64,000 nt of DNA from Paenibacillus sp. PL2-23 (GTDB lineage: Bacteria; Bacillota; Bacilli; Paenibacillales; Paenibacillaceae): assembly GCF_040834005.1 (NCBI RefSeq), contig NZ_CP162129.1:3930001-3994000 (forward strand). Reading direction: 5' to 3'. Below are positions 61,991 through 64,000 of the stretch, one piece after another (within the stretch, counting starts at the first letter, position 1; the number at the start of each line of letters is the position of its first letter). The position numbers and the translations under genes are program-made. The notes beneath the pieces were generated by a model, which worked only from the letters and a program-made list of their open reading frames with translations, did not search any database and was not told the DNA's origin.

Positions 61991-61998
61991 CAATGTGA

Positions 61999-62496
61999 TT
62001 AAACCAGCTTACGATAATAGATCAACCGGTCTTCTCCTTCATAATAATAGTCGGGGCATCTGCCGATCAGGGTAAAGCCGTTCCGCAGGAACATGCGCTG
62101 GATCGTCGCGTACTCCGGCAGATCACATGTGTAGGTGACAATATACCTGGCTCGGACGTCGGCCAAATAACGATACATTTGATCCAGAAAACCCGCCGCG
62201 ACCCCAACCTTGCGGTAATCCTGATGCACCACAAGATAATCCCAGTTGTACCCGCCCGTCTGCTGCTCATTCTCGGCTATGACATTAATGCCGATGATGG
62301 CATGCTCATCGTTCCGGGCATACCAGATGATGCAATCGCCGGCGAGCGCCCGGACGGGGAGCTCGCGGAAGTGCTTGAGCTCCCCTGGCGTATACCTGGT
62401 ATCGTCGAAGGAGCGGTCCGACAGCATAAACGCGGACACCTCCTCCGCTTCCTGGCGAGTCGACAATCGCTGGATCTGAAATTGCGTAACCAGCAT
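61999..62496 (-). CDS. GNAT-family N-acetyltransferase
   Basis: A 165-residue acetyltransferase. The acetyl-CoA loop is seen in DYLVVHQDYRKVGVAAGFLD, preceded by IIGINVIAENEQ and followed by FLRNGFTLIGRCPDYYYEGE. I chose ATG 62496 (MLVTQFQIQRLS) with AAGGGGG upstream; a longer frame overlaps the cyclase-like gene. Acceptor substrate unknown. It sits between the cyclase-like receptor and the transporter-HEAT-cNMP protein in one apparent operon. Confidence 0.85.
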   Translation of the reverse strand: MLVTQFQIQRLSTRQEAEEVSAFMLSDRSFDDTRYTPGELKHFRELPVRALAGDCIIWYARNDEHAIIGINVIAENEQQTGGYNWDYLVVHQDYRKVGVAAGFLDQMYRYLADVRARYIVTYTCDLPEYATIQRMFLRNGFTLIGRCPDYYYEGEDRLIYYRKLV

Positions 62497-62518
62497 GCGC
62501 CCATCCCCCTTCTCTCCG

Positions 62519-64000
62519 TTACACGGCAAGCGTTCCATTCCAGCCCTCCGAGGAACCTCTCTGATAATATTCATCGCACAAGTAGAAATAGAGCTTTGCC
62601 GCCTTATCGAAACGATTGATCTTGATCACCTCAATGAAGGTCTCCCTGGCGTCGAAGAAGCGTCCCTCCTGGCACAGCTGAATGCCTCGCTCAAACATCG
62701 CCTTGGTCCGGTCCTTCAGCTGGCGCTCCTTGTCGGTATCGCCTTCGTACACGTCGATGAGCTCCAGCGATTGCTCTTTGTCACCGAAGCCGATTCTCCC
62801 TAGATATCGATGGCGAATCCGCTCAGGCGTGCGAAGCTGGTCAAAAAACGATTTGGTGACGAGAATGGATGCCCCCACCGTCTCGGACAGCCGCTCCAGC
62901 GCTGCGGTCACATTGACATCGTCTGAGATGACATTGCCCTCCATACGCTGCTCCTCGCCCACGATACCCAGCATCAGCGGGCCTTTGTGAAGCGCGATGC
63001 CCAGCTCGACGGGCGCATAGCCGGAAGCTCTCAGACTGTCATTGTAGCTGATCAGCTCCCTGCGGATGCCAATTGCGGCGCGAATGGCGTCATCCGCTCT
63101 TCGCGGGAACAAGGCCATGAACCCGGCGCCCAAATATTTGGAGATGAGTCCCTCTTCCGTCCGGACGTAAGGGCTGAATCGCTTCAGGAAGCCGTTCATA
63201 AAGTCAAAGTTCTGCTTCGGCGACAGCTGCTTGGACAGCTGGTTGAACGAGCGGATATTGGACACCATGACGGACATATTGCCCTGCACCTGATCGCCCA
63301 GATGCACTTCAGTGATGCCTTTTTTGCCGAGATACTTGAAGATTTGCTGCGGCACGAACCGATGCGACGCCTCGCTGAAGGTTGTAATATCCTGAATGTA
63401 CGTTCGGATGTGCTTAGCCATCAGGTTAAACTGCTCGCCTAAATCTCCGACCTCATCCTGTGAACGGATGTGTACGCGAACATCCCAATTGCCGCTCGCC
63501 ATCTCCATCACGCTTCGGCGAAGCTTGCGCAAGGAATGAAGCAGCCAGTAGGTCACGCCCAGCACCAGAGCCAGAATAACGAGACTGATCAGCCCGATAT
63601 TGCGGAGGATGCTGCTGTATATCGTTTGATTGGATTGGTAGAGCACATTCAGATCCCGTCCGGTCTCGTATACGCCAACAACCTTGCCTTCGGAATCGTA
63701 GATTGGACCAATCGCGTATACCCATTTGCCAGTGGCGTCCTCCCAGCGGTCCGAATACACTTCGCCGTGCTCCGTTACCCGCACGCTTCCTTCATTAGGC
63801 GGGAAAGGCTTGAACATATTGACGCCATCATCATCATCCATCAATATGTAAATTTGGCCATTCTCGTATTTGTACAGCGTGCTGTACAAGCCCTTTCGTA
63901 TGGAGGGATCCTCATTCTCATACAGGAAATTCATCTTGGCTTGAATAGCCTGATAATCCTCGTTCATATAATCGGCGGGAGACTCCAGTCTCTTCAGCTG
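62519..64000 (-). CDS. Class III adenylate/guanylate cyclase-like receptor lacking metal ligands, 5' end beyond window
   Basis: The frame is open to the right edge, so the N-terminus is missing. Visible order: extracellular Cache-like part (YAIGPIYDSEGKVVGVYETG), membrane span (NIGLISLVILALVLGVTYWL), HAMP, cyclase homology domain of ~180 residues, and a C-terminal TPR-like helix set (FERGIQLCQEGRFFDARETF). In active class III cyclases two Asp bind metal; here they are Asn (SVMVSNIRSFNQL) and Ala (SKYLGAGFMALFP). The domain is otherwise well kept (GIALHKGPLMLGIVG; ISDDVNVTAALERL), so it is probably a non-catalytic sensor or regulator. Confidence 0.87.
   Translation of the reverse strand, partial: QLKRLESPADYMNEDYQAIQAKMNFLYENEDPSIRKGLYSTLYKYENGQIYILMDDDDGVNMFKPFPPNEGSVRVTEHGEVYSDRWEDATGKWVYAIGPIYDSEGKVVGVYETGRDLNVLYQSNQTIYSSILRNIGLISLVILALVLGVTYWLLHSLRKLRRSVMEMASGNWDVRVHIRSQDEVGDLGEQFNLMAKHIRTYIQDITTFSEASHRFVPQQIFKYLGKKGITEVHLGDQVQGNMSVMVSNIRSFNQLSKQLSPKQNFDFMNGFLKRFSPYVRTEEGLISKYLGAGFMALFPRRADDAIRAAIGIRRELISYNDSLRASGYAPVELGIALHKGPLMLGIVGEEQRMEGNVISDDVNVTAALERLSETVGASILVTKSFFDQLRTPERIRHRYLGRIGFGDKEQSLELIDVYEGDTDKERQLKDRTKAMFERGIQLCQEGRFFDARETFIEVIKINRFDKAAKLYFYLCDEYYQRGSSEGWNGTLAV

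Overview
The window looks like chromosome of an endospore-forming Bacillota of the Paenibacillus type. The evidence is a SinR-family regulator, GerA-type germination genes, CotF-like coat proteins, a Phe T-box in front of pheST, MutS2 next to a DUF350 (YshE-like) protein, YesM/YesN two-component proteins, an ABC sugar importer without its own ATPase, many intracellular glycoside hydrolases, and moderately high GC. Nearly all genes are on the minus strand. I saw no tRNA, rRNA, CRISPR array, prophage or insertion sequence. The genus is inference.

Layout. (1) 1-10856: exopolysaccharide cluster on the minus strand: sinR, Wzz-like modulator, BY-kinase, nucleotide-sugar dehydratase, galU, four glycosyltransferases, an EpsG-like polymerase and a further glycosyltransferase cut by the left edge. 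SinR-like palindromes fill the -35/-10 spacers of both the sinR promoter and the promoter of the cluster. (2) 10962-30749: a locus for glycan oligosaccharides: GH95 alpha-L-fucosidase, solute-binding lipoprotein, two permeases, YesM kinase, GH31 alpha-xylosidase, AraC regulator, GH3 beta-glycosidase, YesN regulator and GH2 beta-galactosidase. None of the hydrolases has a visible signal peptide. The set matches stepwise intracellular breakdown of fucosylated xyloglucan oligosaccharides. The GH2 gene looks damaged: Lys stands where the acid/base Glu should be, and the reading frame shifts near the 3' end. (3) 30874-39059: housekeeping and regulatory genes (HD hydrolase, 5'-3' exonuclease, an aminotransferase with an in-frame TAG, ArsC/Spx-like protein, RluD-like synthase, cobalamin adenosyltransferase, aminotransferase plus Lrp regulator, HD-GYP protein). 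(4) 39180-43591: spore coat pair and a gerB-A-C germination operon. (5) 43683-49536: cysteine synthase, MFS transporter, zinc-ribbon protein, an unlisted 26-residue membrane peptide, DUF350 protein and mutS2. (6) 49729-51445, plus strand: YvlD-like membrane protein, a CuA-type lipoprotein and an SDR. (7) 51442-51969: eight 51-bp tandem repeats, each with a hairpin, inside an 11-bp inverted repeat. (8) 51971-58933: a ZapA domain fused to about 900 residues of coiled coil, then pheT, pheS and their T-box leader. (9) 58949-64000: operon of a class III cyclase-like receptor that lacks both metal aspartates (cut by the right edge), a GNAT acetyltransferase, and a transporter-HEAT-cyclic-nucleotide-domain fusion.

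Most notable: the SinR operator architecture, the giant ZapA, the bounded tandem-repeat element, the xyloglucan set with its damaged GH2, and the degenerate cyclase beside a cNMP-domain protein.
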